A DNA stretch of 22,175 nucleotides from Methylococcales bacterium (GCA_023134955.1 JAGLUC010000076.1:1-22175); one strand, 5' to 3'. Counted from the stretch's first letter, positions 1 through 9,399 are shown. Made by a program: numbers and translations. Notes: generated by a model not told the origin, from the sequence alone.

Positions 1-13
1 AATAAGATGTAAT

Positions 14-50
14 TTCCCATTCCATATAAAAATATGGGAATAGATTTTTT
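14..50. terminator. weak hairpin downstream of the nar operon
   Basis: Just past the stop of the hemerythrin gene, CCATAT (22-27) and ATATGG (32-37) can pair around an AAAA loop, and TTCCCAT (14-20) can alternatively pair with ATGGGAA (34-40). A T-run (45-50) follows on the plus strand, so the hairpin suits a plus-strand transcript entering from the left better than the minus-strand operon, which has no T-run on its side. A bidirectional or degenerate terminator is possible. The assignment is weak. Confidence 0.3.
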
Positions 51-570
51 AAACAGTTAAATGCCTTAACGCTGACATTTTCTCTCCTGCTTGTTTTATT
101 TGTTTAGTTGTTAGTATTTTTTTGATTTGTGGAGAGAAATCCTCATCTTCGCGAGTTAAATGTTCTCTCAGTATTTTTTCAAATTCAATACTTAGCTGCA
201 AGAAGTGATCAAAGTTTGTAATCTGTTCTGGATTACTCAAGCGAGTAGATAAAGTGTCCCAGGATGCCTCAATCTCTTCATGGTCAAGCATTAATCGTTC
301 AATCATGCCTAAAACCAGGCTTGATTGATTAATTAACAATGGAAATAAGGCTTCTTCTTCGTCTTTATGATGTAAATGGGTGGCATGAGAATAATGGCAA
401 TACATTTCCATGCATTGGTTTGCCAGGTCTTCATTCATGCCTTGTTGTTTAATATGTTTAGCAAGTATGATTAAATGTTCTCCACGGGCTAAAAAGTCTT
501 GGTGATAGTCTTGCAAGACTTGTAAACCGCTGGAGAAGTCAGTAACAGGGTCTGTAAATTTAAATTCCAT
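49..570 (-). CDS. hemerythrin HHE domain protein, last gene of the nar operon
   Basis: This 173-aa soluble protein has the spaced His/Glu pattern of the HHE cation-binding (hemerythrin) fold: H23 in DYHQDF, HHKDEEE with H68 and E72, H97 in LDHEE, and REHLTREDED with H137 and E141. These would bind a non-heme di-iron centre in a four-helix bundle. There is no signal peptide or membrane segment. It lies in the same orientation as narI, 136 bp downstream, with a palindromic repeat between them, so it may be read through from the nar operon. Hemerythrin-like proteins bind O2 or NO or repair Fe-S centres; which of these applies here is not visible. A role in protecting the cytoplasmic nitrate reductase from O2 or NO is inference from position only. 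The family is certain, the function is not. Confidence 0.85.
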   Translation of the reverse strand: MEFKFTDPVTDFSSGLQVLQDYHQDFLARGEHLIILAKHIKQQGMNEDLANQCMEMYCHYSHATHLHHKDEEEALFPLLINQSSLVLGMIERLMLDHEEIEASWDTLSTRLSNPEQITNFDHFLQLSIEFEKILREHLTREDEDFSPQIKKILTTKQIKQAGEKMSALRHLTV

Positions 571-579
571 ATAATAAAA

Positions 580-663
580 GTGTAGGTTGGGTTAACGATA
601 GCATCACCCAACAAATATTTTAAATGTCTACGTTGGGTTACGCATTGCTAACCCAAGCTACAC
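580..663. repeat. composite palindromic repeat, TTGGGTTA type
   Basis: GTGTAGGTTGGGTTA (580-594) is complemented by TAACCCAAGCTACAC (649-663) with 14 of 15 bases matching. Two smaller hairpins are nested inside: GTTGGGT (586-592) with ACCCAAC (606-612), and TTGGGTTA (633-640) with TAACCCAA (649-656). The unit fills most of the narI-hemerythrin spacer. It looks like a dispersed REP- or MITE-like element; only one copy of this exact type is seen here, so dispersal is inferred. In RNA it could stall transcription or protect the upstream nar mRNA end. Confidence 0.75.
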
Positions 664-706
664 TTGTTGGTTCAATCTCATGAAATGCATGAGATTGAGT
701 ATGATG

Positions 707-1402
707 TTATCTTTGTTTTACAAATTTGGTTCTAACAATTTGATAAGGTCTGAACATATAGCCTAATGGCATACTCCAAACATGTACTAAACGGCTAAAG
801 GGGAATAAAAAGAATACCGTCATTCCCAAAAACAAATGTAATTTGTAGATAAAACCAACATTATCCAGTATTGATGCATCTGCATTAAGCGATAAGGTGG
901 CTTGCGCCCAATCAGCTAAAGCAATCATGGCAGATGTATCACCACTAAAGGCATGGTAAATCGACACAGGAATAGTCAATAGACCAATACCTAAAGTGAT
1001 TAATATCCAGTTAAGGATAAATAGATCCATAAAACGACTATTTGCTCTGACTTTTGGGTGATACATACGACGTTTCCATAAAATAACACCACCCATCATG
1101 CATAAAGAACCAAAGGCTGCACCTGCAGAAATAGCCACAATTTGATGCATCATGTCTGACACGCCCATGGCTAAAAACCATGAGTGCGGTGTGACCAAAC
1201 CAGCAAAATGCCCCATAAATAAAGCTAATACGCCAATATGAAAGAGAATATTACCTTTTTGCAATTGTTCTTTTTCAAAGATCTGGCTGGAGTCAGCTTT
1301 CCAGGTGTATTGTTCTCTATCAAAGCGAATCAAGCTGCCCACAAAAAAAGTGGTCAGGGCGATGTATGGGTAAACCCCAAAGAGTAAATTTGATAAGTTC
1401 AT
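707..1402 (-). CDS. narI: respiratory nitrate reductase gamma subunit (cytochrome b)
   Basis: NarI is the membrane subunit that oxidises quinol and passes electrons to NarH. The 231-aa protein has five hydrophobic segments. It keeps the four heme b ligands: H55 and H65 (FHIGVLALFMGH) and H189 and H207 (KLHLFLG and LVHVWS), in the same spacing as E. coli H56/H66/H187/H205. The C-terminal SMPLGYMFRPYQIVR is typical of the family. The gene starts 8 bp after narJ, whose stop codon overlaps the likely Shine-Dalgarno AGGAC. Length matches the family (about 225 aa). Essentially certain. Confidence 0.97.
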   Translation of the reverse strand: MNLSNLLFGVYPYIALTTFFVGSLIRFDREQYTWKADSSQIFEKEQLQKGNILFHIGVLALFMGHFAGLVTPHSWFLAMGVSDMMHQIVAISAGAAFGSLCMMGGVILWKRRMYHPKVRANSRFMDLFILNWILITLGIGLLTIPVSIYHAFSGDTSAMIALADWAQATLSLNADASILDNVGFIYKLHLFLGMTVFFLFPFSRLVHVWSMPLGYMFRPYQIVRTKFVKQR

Positions 1403-1410
1403 AATCAGTC

Positions 1411-1938
1411 CTATGCAGCAATGTCTGCGACTAGTCCATGACGCGCAACCATTTTGACCAGTGGCGCGTATGGACTTTCATTTTTTTCAAGATTAGTGGC
1501 AATAATATCGGCTGCCTGTGCTGTCTGTTGTAAGAAGGCATAAGCACTTGCCTGATCATCCATAGTAGAGACATATTCCAGAATCAATGGTAAATAATCG
1601 GGTAGCTCACCACTACCTATTTCAAAACCAGTTGTTTTATACAGTTCTGTTAGCTCAATTAGAGCTGGACCTCTATCCCTGTCTTGTTCATCAAATAAAT
1701 GATAAGTCAGGTAAAGTGAGTTCTCAGCCGCCATATCAAAGTTATTAACATATTCTGCCTGAAACTTGGTTAAAGAAAGAGTTGCTGCCCAATGAGTAAA
1801 ACCACTGAGTATTTTCTTATCTTCATCTGCCAGATTTGGTAGTTTATTAATTACTTGATTAATGTCACCCCAATGAGCGACTAAATCTTTAGTTGGATAT
1901 TCCAGTAAAATGGAAAGTACTTTGTAGACTTGTGTCAT
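1411..1938 (-). CDS. narJ: nitrate reductase assembly chaperone NarJ
   Basis: NarJ is a TorD-family cytoplasmic chaperone that holds NarG until the molybdenum cofactor is inserted and the complex docks on NarI. The 175-aa protein carries the family signature YVNNFDMAAENSLYLTYHLF followed by DRDRGPAL, and begins with the usual VLSILLEYPT. It is shorter than E. coli NarJ (236 aa), lacking the C-terminal tail, as in many non-enteric NarJ proteins. The start overlaps the narH stop (ATGA), which indicates translational coupling. Confidence 0.95.
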   Translation of the reverse strand: MTQVYKVLSILLEYPTKDLVAHWGDINQVINKLPNLADEDKKILSGFTHWAATLSLTKFQAEYVNNFDMAAENSLYLTYHLFDEQDRDRGPALIELTELYKTTGFEIGSGELPDYLPLILEYVSTMDDQASAYAFLQQTAQAADIIATNLEKNESPYAPLVKMVARHGLVADIAA

Positions 1939-3506
1939 GCTTTCTCCCCATCAGATCGCTTCGCGGCAGGGTGATAACGGACAAATTCCAAATTATCTTC
2001 GGTCTTTTTACGTTTATCAGGAAATAGTGAGGCATTAGGACTGATACTACAGCCGTCATTACCAAAGCTAAATCCATTTTGCCCTTGAAAACTATGGAAA
2101 TCTTCCTGGCGTAATTCTTCATGGCTAGTTGGAATAACAAAGCGGTCTTCATAATTAGCAATCGCCATATAACGATACATATCATTAACTTGGTCTTCGC
2201 TTAATCCCACTTCTTCCAATACCGCTAAATCAGTTTTACCTTCCACATGTTTCGAACGGTAAAAACTACGCATTGCAATCATACGTTTTAATGCCGCTAC
2301 AATAGGTTTTTCATCACCTGCGGTAAACATATTAGCCAAATATTTCATTGGTAAACGTAATGTTTCAATGCTAGGAATTGCACCATCAGCCATAGTCGAT
2401 AAATTGCCCTGATCAATTTGAGATTGAACAGGTGATAGAGGAGGCACATACCAAACCATTGGTAAAGTACGGTACTCAGGATGTAAAGGGAAGGCTACTT
2501 TCCAATCGACGATTAATTTACGAATTGGTGATTGACGTGCTGCCTCCATCCAAGACTCTGGAATACCGTCTTCTCTGGCTTGTTTAATTACTTCTGGGTC
2601 ATTAGGGTCTAGGAATAAATCAAGTTGTGCCTGATATAAATCCTGGTCATTTTCTACAGAAGCTAACTCTTCAATACGATCTGCATCATAAAGCATCACA
2701 CCGTTGTAACGAATACGCCCAACACAAGACTCCGAACAGACAGTCGGTAAACCAGACTCTACACGAGGATAACAGCCTGTACATTTCTCAGCTTTACCCG
2801 ATTCCCAGTTGTAGAACATTTTTTTATAAGGACAGGCACTGATACACATGCGCCAGCTACGGCATTTATCTTGATCAACCAAAACGATACCATCTTCTTC
2901 TCTTTTATATAAAGAACCAGAAGGGCAGGCGGCAACACAAGCTGGATTAACACAGTGGTTACACATGCGAGGTAAGTACATAAGGAAAGTTTGTTCAAAC
3001 TCACCATAAATCTGCTTTTCCATGTCGTTAAAGTTAGTGTCTTGACCTCGGTGTTTAAATTTACCACCTAAATCATCTTCCCAGTTTGGTCCCCACTCAA
3101 TTTTTTCCATGCGTTGACCATCAATCAACGAGCGAGGTCTTGCTGTTGGCGTAGCTTCTAATAATTCACTATTTTGCAAGACTGCATAATCATAGGTAAA
3201 TGGCTCATAGTAATCATCCATGGTAGGCATATTAGGGTTCATGAAAATATTTTTTAAAATACTTCGACGATCACCTGATTTCAATTGCAATTTACCATTA
3301 GATAATTCCCAGCCACCATTCCACTGATCCTGGTCTTCCCAGTTTTTTGGATAGCCAATACCTGGTTTTGATTCAACATTGTTAAACCATGCGTATTCAA
3401 CGCCTTTACGGTTAGTCCAGACGTTTTTACAAGTGACTGAACAAGTGTGACAACCAATACACTTATCAAGATTCATCACCAGTGAAAAATTTGCTCTTAC
3501 TTTCAT
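1935..3506 (-). CDS. narH: respiratory nitrate reductase beta subunit (Fe-S)
   Basis: NarH is the electron-transfer subunit between NarI hemes and NarG. The 523-aa protein shows all four cluster motifs: C16/C19/C22/C26 (CIGCHTCSVTC), C182/C185/C190/C194 (CNHCVNPACVAAC), C215/W218/C221/C225 (CRSWRMCISAC, where Trp in place of Cys gives the [3Fe-4S] cluster), and C242/C245/C257/C261. Spacing follows E. coli NarH closely. It begins 3 bp after the narG stop and its TGA overlaps the narJ ATG. No damage is seen. Essentially certain. Confidence 0.98.
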   Translation of the reverse strand: MKVRANFSLVMNLDKCIGCHTCSVTCKNVWTNRKGVEYAWFNNVESKPGIGYPKNWEDQDQWNGGWELSNGKLQLKSGDRRSILKNIFMNPNMPTMDDYYEPFTYDYAVLQNSELLEATPTARPRSLIDGQRMEKIEWGPNWEDDLGGKFKHRGQDTNFNDMEKQIYGEFEQTFLMYLPRMCNHCVNPACVAACPSGSLYKREEDGIVLVDQDKCRSWRMCISACPYKKMFYNWESGKAEKCTGCYPRVESGLPTVCSESCVGRIRYNGVMLYDADRIEELASVENDQDLYQAQLDLFLDPNDPEVIKQAREDGIPESWMEAARQSPIRKLIVDWKVAFPLHPEYRTLPMVWYVPPLSPVQSQIDQGNLSTMADGAIPSIETLRLPMKYLANMFTAGDEKPIVAALKRMIAMRSFYRSKHVEGKTDLAVLEEVGLSEDQVNDMYRYMAIANYEDRFVIPTSHEELRQEDFHSFQGQNGFSFGNDGCSISPNASLFPDKRKKTEDNLEFVRYHPAAKRSDGEKA

Positions 3507-3509
3507 TGT

Positions 3510-6500
3510 TTATTTCTCCGACTCATCTGTGCAAGTGTAGGGTGCTTGTGGCACGCCTTCAGGATTCAATTGTTTTTCTTTTGCATCCGTTAACGGCTGT
3601 TCTAACCACTGAACATCCTGATTATCTAATTTATGCAAGATGACATATTCATCACGTTGTGAACCAATCGTGCCGTAATAGTTAAAACCATAACTTAATT
3701 GTGCATAACCACCAATCATATGAGTCGGCTTAACCGTAATACGCGTCACACTGTTTAAAATACCGCCACGTTTCCCGGTGGTGTTAGAACCTGGTACGTT
3801 GATATGTTTTTCTTGTGCGTGATACATCATCGCCATGCCATCAGGAATCCGTTGACTCACAACAACTCGAGCGATGGTTGCACCGTTAATATTTAACGCT
3901 TCAATCCAATCATTATCTTCAAGATCCACTTTTTCAGCATCTGTCTCAGAAATCCATAAATGAGGACCGCCACGTGACAGTGTTAACATTCGCAGATTAT
4001 CATGGTAAGTACTGTGAATACCCCATTTACCATGTGGTGTGATCCAGTTGAGTTTTAAATGCGGCTTATCACCAATTCGTTCTATCATTTCTTTGGTTGA
4101 TAACATATCAACCGCTGGTTTGTAGGTACAAAAGGCTTCACCAAAATCACGCATCCATTGATGATCTTGATAAAACTGAGCGCGTCCCGTTAAGGTACGG
4201 AAAGGGATATGTTCATGGATATTGGTATAGCAGGCGTTATAACTGACTTTCTCAGATTCAATCCCACTCCAGGTTGGCGCAGTAATAATCTTACGAGGTT
4301 GCGCTTTAATATCACGGAAAGTGATTTTATCGTCTTCACGTGGTAAAGCAAGGTGAGTATGATCAACTCCAGTTTTACCACTTAAAGCCTTCCATGATTT
4401 AACAGCCACTTCACCATTGGTTTCAGGAGCCAAGGCTAAGATAGTTTCACAAACACTAATATCATCTTCCAATGATGGCATACCTTTAGAAACGCCTTCT
4501 TCTTTAATGGTGTAATTAATATCTTTAAGGTGTTCGTATTCTTTTTTAGTATCCCAATCAATCCCTTTAATGTTATTACCTTGTTTAGGTAATAAAGGTC
4601 CTAATGCGGTAAATTTTTTGTAGGTATTAGGGAAGTCGCGTTCAACCACTTTTAGAATAGGTAATGTTTTGCCTGGTACAGGCTCACATTCGCCACGTTT
4701 CCAGTCTTTAACATCCAAGGCTTGAGCAAGCTCAGCAGGGGTGTCATGCAAAATTGGTAACGCGACCACATCTTTTTGAACACCCAAATGTTTCTCAGCT
4801 AATTCAGAGAATGATTTAGATAAAGTTTTGAATATTTGCCAATCAGAACGTGACTCCCAGCCTGGATCAACCGCTTGCGTTAAGGGGTGGATGAATGGGT
4901 GCATATCTGTGGTATTCAAATCATTTTTCTCATACCAGGTGGCAGTCGGTAAAACGATGTCTGAATAAGCACCGGTAGAATTTAAACGGAAGTTAATATC
5001 AACCATTAAGTCTAATTTAGCTATCGGTGCATCTTTATGCCATTTTATTTCCTGACCTTCCGCTTCCGGAAGCACATCTTGCATAACGCCATTTTGAGCA
5101 CCTAGCAAATGTTTAAGAAAATATTCATGACCTTTAGCACTACAACCAATTAAGTTGGCACGCCAGACAAATAAATTACGTGGATGGTTTTCGGGAGCAT
5201 CAACATCTTCTGAGGCAAATTTAATATCACCTGATTTAAGTTGCTTAACTAAATAATCAGCGACCCCTTTTTCATCTTTAGCACCTGCCGCTTCGGCATC
5301 TTTAACAATATCCATCGGGTTTTTGTTAAAGTGAGGTGCAGAAGGCAACCAACCTAAGCGCTGTGAAACGACGTTATAGTCAGCTAAATTATGACCTTTA
5401 TAATTAGCTTGGGCAGTAGATGCTAATAAGGCATCGGCTTCTAATTTTTCATAACGCCATTGGTCGGTATGAAAGTAGAAGTAAGTGGTACCGTTCATAT
5501 GACGGGGTGGTTTTTGCCAATCTAAAGCAAAAGCAACTGGAGCCCAGCCAGCTTGTGGACGTAGTTTTTCCTGTCCTACATAATGACACCAGCCACCACC
5601 ACTTTGACCTATACAACCACACATGTGCAGTAAGTTCATAATAGCGCGGTAATGCATATCATTGTGATACCAGTGATTCAAACCAGCACCTAAGATCACC
5701 ATTGATTTACCCATGGTTTTAGAGGCGTTATCAGCAAACTCATGACCACTACGGATAATATCGGCTTGTTTTACTCCAGTGATATTTTCAGCCCAGGCTG
5801 GTGTGTTTGGAATGCTGGCATCATCATAACCACTGGCAATATCCCCACCTAAACCACGGTCTAAGCCATATTGTGCTAGTTGCAAATCAAATACGGTCGC
5901 AACAAAGACTTCTTTACCATTTAAAGTAACTTTTTTAACAGGCACGTTACGTTTCATAGGAACATCAACACCTGTTTGAAAATCAGGCATTAATACTTCA
6001 ACCACATCATCTTTATCAAAAACCAGACTTAAACGTGGCTTAGTGTTTTTACGGCCTTTTTTGGGAACCAGATTCCATTTGCCTTCTTCACCCCAGCGGA
6101 AACCAATAGAGCCGTTAGGTGCGATAATGTCACCAGTCTTTTCATCAATAACCACTGTTTTCCAGTCTGGGTTATTGTCTTCGCCTAATGAATTATCAAA
6201 GTCAGCAGCACGAAGAAAACGTCCATTCACATAAGATTTTTTATGTTTATCTAATATCACCAGCATGGGCATATCAGTATAAGTACGGGCGTATTCCTCA
6301 AAATAGGCATCTTGCTTATCAATAAAGAATTCTTTTAAGGCAACATGTCCCATGGCTAAAAAGATAGCTGCATCAGTGCCTTGCTTTGCAGGCATCCATA
6401 GATCGGAAAATTTAACGTATTCAGCGTAATCAGGTGAGATGGCAACAATTTTTGCACCTTTGTAACGTACTTCTGAATAGAAATGTGCGTCAGGGGTACG

Positions 6501-7280
6501 TGTCATCGGTAAATTAGAGCCAGCAACCACAATATAGGTTGAGTTATACCAATCTGCAGATTCAGGTACATCTGTTTGTTCACCCCAGGTTTGTGGTGAA
6601 GCAGGTGGTAAATCACAATACCAATCATAAAACGATAAACAAGCACCGCCGATGAGAGATAGGTAACGACTTCCTGCCGCGTAACTAATCATTGACATGG
6701 CTGGAATAGGGGAGAACCCGGCTATTCTGTCTGGACCATGGGCTTTGATGGTATAGATATTAGAAGCTGCAATAATTTCAGAAACTTCTTCCCAGTCAAC
6801 TCGTACAAATCCACCTAATCCACGCACTGCGGTGTATTTCTTACGTTTTTCAGGGTCTTCTTGAATGGCTCCCCATGCTTCAACGGGGTCTTTACCTGTT
6901 TCACGTTCTTCTCTGTACAAAGAAACCAAACGCTCTCTAATTAAAGGGTGCTTAACACGTAAAGGACTGTATAAATACCAAGAGAAACTTGCACCACGCG
7001 GACAACCACGAGGCTCATGGTTTGGCATGTCAGGACGGGTTCGAGGGTAATCGGTCGCTTGCATTTCAAATGCAACCAAGCCGTTTTTAACATGGATGTT
7101 CCATGAGCAACTACCTGTACAGTTTACACCGTGGGTAGAGCGGACGACTTTATCAAAACGCCAGCGGTTACGGTAACCATCTTCCCATTGCCGATCTTCA
7201 TTAGTGACTATGCCGTGCCCACCCGAAAAGGTGGATTGGACTTTCTTGAAAAAGCTTAGACGGTCTAAAAAATGACTCAT
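3510..7280 (-). CDS. narG: respiratory nitrate reductase alpha subunit (Mo-bisMGD)
   Basis: NarG reduces nitrate to nitrite at a molybdenum bis-MGD site on the cytoplasmic side of the membrane, fed by NarH and NarI. The 1256-aa protein is full length (E. coli about 1247). It has the [4Fe-4S] FS0 ligands H50, C54, C58 and C93 (HGVNCTGSC and EPRGCPRGAS). The Mo ligand is D223 in SFYDWYCDLPPASP, equivalent to the Asp usually numbered 222 in E. coli. The C-terminal MGD region RGGPHLWISE ... PTHMIGGYAQLSYGFNYYGT is intact. A strong AGGAGA site lies about 10 bp before the ATG. A 122-bp spacer with a palindromic repeat separates it from narK. It is the membrane-bound type, not periplasmic Nap. Confidence 0.98.
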   Translation of the reverse strand: MSHFLDRLSFFKKVQSTFSGGHGIVTNEDRQWEDGYRNRWRFDKVVRSTHGVNCTGSCSWNIHVKNGLVAFEMQATDYPRTRPDMPNHEPRGCPRGASFSWYLYSPLRVKHPLIRERLVSLYREERETGKDPVEAWGAIQEDPEKRKKYTAVRGLGGFVRVDWEEVSEIIAASNIYTIKAHGPDRIAGFSPIPAMSMISYAAGSRYLSLIGGACLSFYDWYCDLPPASPQTWGEQTDVPESADWYNSTYIVVAGSNLPMTRTPDAHFYSEVRYKGAKIVAISPDYAEYVKFSDLWMPAKQGTDAAIFLAMGHVALKEFFIDKQDAYFEEYARTYTDMPMLVILDKHKKSYVNGRFLRAADFDNSLGEDNNPDWKTVVIDEKTGDIIAPNGSIGFRWGEEGKWNLVPKKGRKNTKPRLSLVFDKDDVVEVLMPDFQTGVDVPMKRNVPVKKVTLNGKEVFVATVFDLQLAQYGLDRGLGGDIASGYDDASIPNTPAWAENITGVKQADIIRSGHEFADNASKTMGKSMVILGAGLNHWYHNDMHYRAIMNLLHMCGCIGQSGGGWCHYVGQEKLRPQAGWAPVAFALDWQKPPRHMNGTTYFYFHTDQWRYEKLEADALLASTAQANYKGHNLADYNVVSQRLGWLPSAPHFNKNPMDIVKDAEAAGAKDEKGVADYLVKQLKSGDIKFASEDVDAPENHPRNLFVWRANLIGCSAKGHEYFLKHLLGAQNGVMQDVLPEAEGQEIKWHKDAPIAKLDLMVDINFRLNSTGAYSDIVLPTATWYEKNDLNTTDMHPFIHPLTQAVDPGWESRSDWQIFKTLSKSFSELAEKHLGVQKDVVALPILHDTPAELAQALDVKDWKRGECEPVPGKTLPILKVVERDFPNTYKKFTALGPLLPKQGNNIKGIDWDTKKEYEHLKDINYTIKEEGVSKGMPSLEDDISVCETILALAPETNGEVAVKSWKALSGKTGVDHTHLALPREDDKITFRDIKAQPRKIITAPTWSGIESEKVSYNACYTNIHEHIPFRTLTGRAQFYQDHQWMRDFGEAFCTYKPAVDMLSTKEMIERIGDKPHLKLNWITPHGKWGIHSTYHDNLRMLTLSRGGPHLWISETDAEKVDLEDNDWIEALNINGATIARVVVSQRIPDGMAMMYHAQEKHINVPGSNTTGKRGGILNSVTRITVKPTHMIGGYAQLSYGFNYYGTIGSQRDEYVILHKLDNQDVQWLEQPLTDAKEKQLNPEGVPQAPYTCTDESEK

Positions 7281-7312
7281 CGATTTTTTCTCCTAGATGT
7301 TAAAGTAGGGTT

Positions 7313-7389
7313 GATGGGCACGGCTTTGCCTTTGCCCATCCTACAGGTAGGTGATTGTAGGATGGGCAAAGCGAGGTAGCGTGCCCATC
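7313..7389. repeat. double palindrome between narK and narG, GATGGGCA type
   Basis: Two nested perfect inverted repeats are visible. The outer pair is GATGGGCACG (7313-7322) with CGTGCCCATC (7380-7389). The inner pair is CTTTGCCCATCCTACA (7330-7345) with TGTAGGATGGGCAAAG (7356-7371). The inner stem is 16 bp with a 10-base loop. The sequence resembles the abundant GTAGGATGGGCA repeats of methanotrophs and related gammaproteobacteria, an attribution from memory. Lying inside the nar operon, it could form an RNA hairpin that adjusts narK against narGHJI levels; it has no terminal T-run, so it is not a standard terminator. Confidence 0.85.
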
Positions 7390-7402
7390 AGCGTATGTAT
7401 GG

Positions 7403-9016
7403 TTATGGGTTATAAAACTCACCATCCTTACGTAGGTAAAACCACCAGTTAATCATGATGCAAACCACGTAAAAGGCAGCAAAGCCCATTAAAGCAACTT
7501 CTGGAGTGGCAGCTTTGATTTGCTCACCAAATACCTTTGGAATATAAAATGCACCGTAAGCTGCTACAGCAGATGTCCAGCCTAAAACTGGGCCCACTTG
7601 TTCTTTAGGGAAAACTTGAGAAATGGTTCTAAAAGTTGAGCCATTACCAATTCCAGTTGCTGCAAATAAAATTAAAAATAAAAGTAAGAAAGGAATAAAA
7701 AAATCTTGAGGTGTTGCCGAGTTGTATGCTGCTTTCATGTAGTAAGCAACACCACCAGCACTTAATACCATCACAAACGAACAGATATGAGTGACCCATG
7801 CACCGCCAAATTTATCAGCAATCATACCACCAACTGGACGGATTAAAGCCCCGATAAATGCACCAGACCAGGCATACATTAATGCGCTTGGTCCATCAGG
7901 GTTGGGAAGGTCATGATTCATAACGCCATCAATCAATATATGCTGGTAACCAAAAATTACTTTAATCGCTAATGGAAAACATGCCGCAAAACCAATAAAA
8001 GAGCCAAAAGTCATGGTGTAAATAATACTCATGATCCAGGTATGCTTGTTATCAAATATTTTATATTGACGTTCAAGACTGGTACCGATTTGACCAGGAA
8101 TTATTTTTAATAATGAAACGGTTAAAGCAATGACAATGAATAGGGTGATTTCTTTTGGTACATTAAAGCCAGAACCATATACAGCTTCAGGTAGCATTAA
8201 CCATAATCCAAAAATAGCTGAGATAAAGCTAATCAACAGCATAAAGCTAATCATGCTAAAGCTGACAATTGGGTTGCGTACTATTGGAGAAACTTGCTCT
8301 GTACGAATGTTGTTCATACCAAACCAGCCAAAGAAGGCGAGGGGAACAAGAAACAATAACCAGATAAAACCGGCATTTTGAATATAAGTTTCGGTACCAG
8401 CAGGAATTTTCCCTATGAGTGTGCCCGAAGTGGCTTCCAATATCATTGACTCTCCACCCATTGCGCCAAAAAGACCAAAGGTCATAGACAGTGGAATTAG
8501 AATTTGCATGGTGGTAACACCAAAGTTACCTAAGCCTGCATTTAATCCTAGAGCTAAGCCTTGCATTTTTTTAGGAAAGAAAAAACTGATGTTAGACATG
8601 GATGAGGCAAAGTTACCTCCGCCAAATCCTGAAAGCAGTGCTAAAACCTGAAATACCCAGAATGGTGTGTTTTTATCTTGTAAAGCAATGCCTGCGCCTA
8701 GTGCTGGAAGCATTAATAAAGCAGTGGTAAAAAAGATAGTGTTGCGACCACCGCACAGACGAATAAAGAAACTACTGGGAATGCGTAAAGTTGCCCCCGT
8801 CAAACCAGCAATCGCCATTAGAGTGAATAATTGAGATTTCTCAAAAGGAAACCCCAGATTTAGCATTTGTACGGTGATGATTCCCCAGTATAACCAAACA
8901 GCAAAGCCAGTAAGCAAGCTGGGGATAGAAACCCACAGATTACGATTGGCTATTTTTTTGCCATCAGACTCCCAAAACGCTTCGTCTTCGACATTCCATT
9001 TTTGTAGATCGGACAT
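7403..9016 (-). CDS. narK: nitrate/nitrite transporter of the NarK family (MFS)
   Basis: This polytopic MFS carrier should bring nitrate in and/or export nitrite for the cytoplasmic NarG. The two substrate-binding arginines of the family are in place: R78 in GATLRIPSSF and R393 in GALIRPVGGMIADKFGG. The Gly-rich nitrate signature is also visible (GFGGGNFASSMSN, residues 130-142, and GIGNGSTFRTISQVFP near the C-terminal half). At 537 aa it is longer than E. coli NarK (463 aa); the extra length lies mainly in loops around residues 183-215 and 355-380. It is the first gene of the nar operon, with a weak GGAA ribosome site before the ATG. Whether it is a proton symporter or a nitrate/nitrite antiporter cannot be told from sequence alone. 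Confidence 0.93.
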   Translation of the reverse strand: MSDLQKWNVEDEAFWESDGKKIANRNLWVSIPSLLTGFAVWLYWGIITVQMLNLGFPFEKSQLFTLMAIAGLTGATLRIPSSFFIRLCGGRNTIFFTTALLMLPALGAGIALQDKNTPFWVFQVLALLSGFGGGNFASSMSNISFFFPKKMQGLALGLNAGLGNFGVTTMQILIPLSMTFGLFGAMGGESMILEATSGTLIGKIPAGTETYIQNAGFIWLLFLVPLAFFGWFGMNNIRTEQVSPIVRNPIVSFSMISFMLLISFISAIFGLWLMLPEAVYGSGFNVPKEITLFIVIALTVSLLKIIPGQIGTSLERQYKIFDNKHTWIMSIIYTMTFGSFIGFAACFPLAIKVIFGYQHILIDGVMNHDLPNPDGPSALMYAWSGAFIGALIRPVGGMIADKFGGAWVTHICSFVMVLSAGGVAYYMKAAYNSATPQDFFIPFLLLFLILFAATGIGNGSTFRTISQVFPKEQVGPVLGWTSAVAAYGAFYIPKVFGEQIKAATPEVALMGFAAFYVVCIMINWWFYLRKDGEFYNP

Positions 9017-9231
9017 AAAAATTCCTTAAAATAAATAAATAGATTCTCTAACACTAAGTATACGCCTAATACAGCCTATTTATATAGTATTTGTAAGGGA
9101 TTTAGTGTGTTTTTTGGATATGGACTGTTTGTCATTAGGAAACATTTTAAATAGTTGGTTTTTAGGTTAGAGTCATAATGTTGCGAGTGTATTTTTATCA
9201 TTAACTTTTGATTGTTTACTAAGGAAATAAA

Positions 9232-9399
9232 ATGACTGAATTTAAAAAATATAAATGTAAAGTCTGTGGGCATATTTATAACGAAGAAAAAGGTGAGCCA
9301 GAAAGTGGGCTTAAGCCTGGAACACTTTGGGCAGATGTGCCTGGTGATTGGGTATGTCCTGAATGTGGCGCTATTAAAAAAATGTTTGCTGAAGTATGA
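9232..9399 (+). CDS. rubredoxin
   Basis: This 55-aa small iron protein, too short for routine ORF cut-offs, has a one-iron rubredoxin centre from C9, C12, C42 and C45 (CKVCGHIY and CPECGAIK). The typical middle segment LKPGTLWADVPGDWVCP is present. A good Shine-Dalgarno AAGGA (9221-9225) lies 6 bp before the ATG. Rubredoxins pass single electrons to oxygen- or NO-reducing flavodiiron proteins, alkane hydroxylases or hemerythrin-type partners; the partner is not in the window. It is transcribed divergently from narK, sharing the 9017-9231 spacer. Confidence 0.95.
   Translation: MTEFKKYKCKVCGHIYNEEKGEPESGLKPGTLWADVPGDWVCPECGAIKKMFAEV

Noticed and set aside
9017..9231. Expected FNR (TTGAT-N4-ATCAA) or NarL-type sites between narK and rubredoxin
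   Set aside because: No convincing palindromic FNR site is visible on either strand. A TATACT (complement of 9057-9062) could be a -10 box for narK, but it has no -35 match, so no promoter is called.
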